A stretch of DNA of 24,887 nt from Bacteroidales bacterium (lineage in GTDB: Bacteria; Bacteroidota; Bacteroidia; Bacteroidales; UBA932), in assembly GCA_016283985.1 (NCBI GenBank), contig JAEENZ010000198.1, positions 1 to 24,887 of the forward strand. Direction: 5' to 3'. Shown here piece after piece: positions 23,024 to 24,887 of this stretch; positions within the stretch are counted from its first letter, which is position 1, and every line of letters begins with the position of its first letter. The notes beneath the pieces are model-generated. The model saw nothing but the letters and a program-made list of their open reading frames with translations, made no database searches and was not told the DNA's origin. The position numbers were made by a program, and so were the translations under genes.

Positions 23024-24887
23024 ATGATGAAAGCGCTTAAGATAACATTGTTGTCATTGTCGATTGTCACCCTGGCTTCCTGCAAACAGGAAGTCTGGGT
23101 TGACAATTCAATGACTGATGATTCGGAGAAGGTACTTGTATCGTTCTCTGGAAAAGGGGAGTCGGATTCGCCTGATTCCCGCGTAACCCTTGATTTCTCC
23201 CAGGCTCAAAACGTACGCTGGTCAGATAATGATCTGATAGCAGTGTTCGATGGTACGGCAAAGAACCAGTTCAGCATCGCCGACGGAACCAACACCGGAG
23301 CTACGGCCACTTTTACCGGTGAGGTAACGGTTGGATACACTTCTCTGTATGCGGTGTATCCGTACTCTGCCGGCAATTCCCTCAACGGATCGAACCTTTC
23401 GGTTACCGTACCTTCAACGCAGACAGTAAGCAGCACCGCAAAAGTGGATCCTGCTGCGCTGGTTTCCGTGGGGCAGGTGATTGCAGGTGCGACAGAGTTC
23501 AAGCAGGTATGTGGCCTTCTCAAGTTTGAGATTAACTCCGCTGGCATTGCAAAGGTCATTATCAAAGGGACGAATCTTGCAGGAACGGCCACTGTGGCTT
23601 CAGCTACCGGTGTCGTCTCAAGTATTACTTCCGGAGAGAACAGCATCGTTATCAGTAGTTCCGAAGGCACATTCGCAACAGGAACGTATTATGCTGCCGT
23701 GCTTCCCGGTACTACTGCTGCGGAATGTTTCACCGTTGCGTTCGTGGAAAGCGACGGCCTCACACATGAAAGGACTGCGTCCGGTGCAGTGAGCGTCGCA
23801 CGCAAGCAGGGAAAGTCAATCGGATATGTAGACGGTTCTTATTCCGTCAGCCGTCATATTTTCACCAAGGACCAGCTTTTTGCATGGGGTGCAGCCATGG
23901 GCTCAGACGACCATGTGCCCGTTTATCTGGAGGCAGATATCGACTGTGAGTCGGATCCCTGGACCTATGGAACCGTTGAATTTAACGGCACTTTCGATGG
24001 ACAGAATCACAAAATCTTCAATTTCGTTGTTGAGAGTGCGTCCCAGTCTTGTTTTATCTATACTCATTCAGGTAAGCTGAAAAATGTAGTGATTGGCTCT
24101 TCCAACGGAAGCAGCTGGGACAATGTTTCCCGCATTACTCATATGGGAACCTCGGGCAGTATAGAGTATGTTGGAATCGTCAGCCGTTTGACCGGAAAAG
24201 GCTCAATAGAGAATGTTACGAACTATGCGAAGGTCGAAGTTTCTTCTTCGTCAAACTCCAGAGCCTATGTCGGCGGTCTGGTTGGAGTTATTCCGGATTC
24301 GGCACTCGGTGTCATGATTACCGACAGCAAGAACTACGGTGCGGTTTCCAATGCTTCTTCCTGGTCGGACGCACAAACGCGCATGGGTGGCATCCTTGGA
24401 CAATGTGATGGAACCTTGACGGCTTCGGGTATTGAGAACCATGGCGCCATTACGGTCGGTAACAACGTTACAAACTTCATCGGTGGTCTCTGCGGCGACC
24501 TTGGAAGCGGATCAACTGTTTCCGCATCCAAGAACTACGGAACGATTACATTTACCGACGGCGGCACTTCGAAGACATATCTTGGAGGCTGCTTCGGTTC
24601 TGTTCGCGGCTCGACCATTTCAAACTGCCATAATTATGGGGCCATTACTGCCACACGAAATGCCGAGTGCTGGTTTGGTGGCATAGCAGGTTTCTGCGAA
24701 TCTGGGAAAACATCTATGACTGATTGTATCAATCATACTGGCGCAGACCTTACGGTTGCATCTTCCGTTACAAAGCGCGTCTTGATGGGCGGTATAACTG
24801 GAGGATGCCAGTATAACGGATCCGGTCCGTTTGCGGTTATCATTCAGGATTGCAGGAACGACGCTGCCGTCACCAATAGCGGATGTG
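23024..24887 (+). CDS. Fimbrillin-like / GLUG-repeat surface lipoprotein (second copy, 3' end outside the window)
   Basis: At least 621 residues, open to the window edge. Starts MMKALKITLLSL with lipobox Cys20 (LASC) followed by KQE; ATG 23027 is an equal alternative. It has the same module order as the gene before it: fimbrillin-like domain (VRWSDNDLIAVFDG, SLYAVYPYSAGNSLNG, FATGTYYAAVLPGTTA), lead-in strands (LEADIDCESDPW, FNGTFDGQNHKIFNFVV) and, from about residue 381, GLUG repeats, of which seven are visible. The repeat domain starts at nearly the same residue in both proteins, and the order of the seven repeats matches the first seven of copy one, so these are tandem paralogues from a gene duplication. 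The gap to the first copy is 9 nt, so both are co-transcribed. Confidence 0.85.
   Translation, partial: MMKALKITLLSLSIVTLASCKQEVWVDNSMTDDSEKVLVSFSGKGESDSPDSRVTLDFSQAQNVRWSDNDLIAVFDGTAKNQFSIADGTNTGATATFTGEVTVGYTSLYAVYPYSAGNSLNGSNLSVTVPSTQTVSSTAKVDPAALVSVGQVIAGATEFKQVCGLLKFEINSAGIAKVIIKGTNLAGTATVASATGVVSSITSGENSIVISSSEGTFATGTYYAAVLPGTTAAECFTVAFVESDGLTHERTASGAVSVARKQGKSIGYVDGSYSVSRHIFTKDQLFAWGAAMGSDDHVPVYLEADIDCESDPWTYGTVEFNGTFDGQNHKIFNFVVESASQSCFIYTHSGKLKNVVIGSSNGSSWDNVSRITHMGTSGSIEYVGIVSRLTGKGSIENVTNYAKVEVSSSSNSRAYVGGLVGVIPDSALGVMITDSKNYGAVSNASSWSDAQTRMGGILGQCDGTLTASGIENHGAITVGNNVTNFIGGLCGDLGSGSTVSASKNYGTITFTDGGTSKTYLGGCFGSVRGSTISNCHNYGAITATRNAECWFGGIAGFCESGKTSMTDCINHTGADLTVASSVTKRVLMGGITGGCQYNGSGPFAVIIQDCRNDAAVTNSGC

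Larger units (their letters stand above)
20243..24887 (+). repeat. Tandem gene duplication of the GLUG lipoprotein
   Basis: Two collinear paralogous genes in direct orientation. Similar DNA stretches are easy to find, such as 20563-20625 against 23354-23416 and 22014-22080 against 24785-24859, with most differences in third codon positions. The N-terminal ~40 residues and the signal peptides are the most diverged parts. Confidence 0.75.

Overview
The window is a contiguous piece of a Bacteroidota chromosome, most likely order Bacteroidales. The evidence is a SusC/SusD pair, an ECF sigma factor with a FecR-type anti-sigma factor feeding an STN-domain SusC, DUF1735 and GLUG-repeat lipoproteins, and three TAnnTTTG promoter elements, the -7 signature of this phylum. 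No RNA gene, insertion sequence, integrase or CRISPR array was seen. I do not assign a genus. Every gene I support is on the + strand.

Layout. (1) 1-798: the 3' part of a glyceraldehyde-3-phosphate dehydrogenase gene with strongly biased codon use, closed by a perfect hairpin terminator (818-855). (2) 869-10279: an operon-like run of a WYL-type regulator, a secreted parallel beta-helix protein, a Tat-type metallophosphoesterase, a three-module GH28 / CE15-like / beta-propeller-like enzyme, a DUF5009 membrane acyltransferase and a GH109-type NAD-dependent glycosidase lipoprotein. Gaps are 4-nt overlaps to 16 nt, with one extra internal promoter at 4634-4665. (3) 10350-24887 (runs off the end): ECF sigma factor, FecR anti-sigma factor, SusC with STN domain, SusD, a DUF1735/discoidin-like lipoprotein, a GH43-like lipoprotein that seems to lack its catalytic base, a 50-residue peptide, and two tandem paralogous fimbrillin-like/GLUG-repeat lipoproteins, the second cut by the window edge.

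How it fits together (inference). The two runs look like complementary halves of one polysaccharide utilisation locus. The 5' half supplies secreted and periplasmic enzymes able to act on uronic-acid-rich (pectin-like or glucuronoyl-ester-containing) plant glycan and on N-acetylhexosamine-type linkages. The 3' half supplies outer-membrane capture, import and trans-envelope sensing, but no enzyme that looks clearly active. The least explained parts are the GH28-CE15-propeller fusion, the GH43-like protein without its Asp, the 50-residue peptide, the tandem GLUG lipoproteins, and the repeated use of promoters placed so close to the start codon that the mRNAs should be leaderless or nearly so. 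No stretch over 300 bases is without a gene; the longest gap is about 70 bases.
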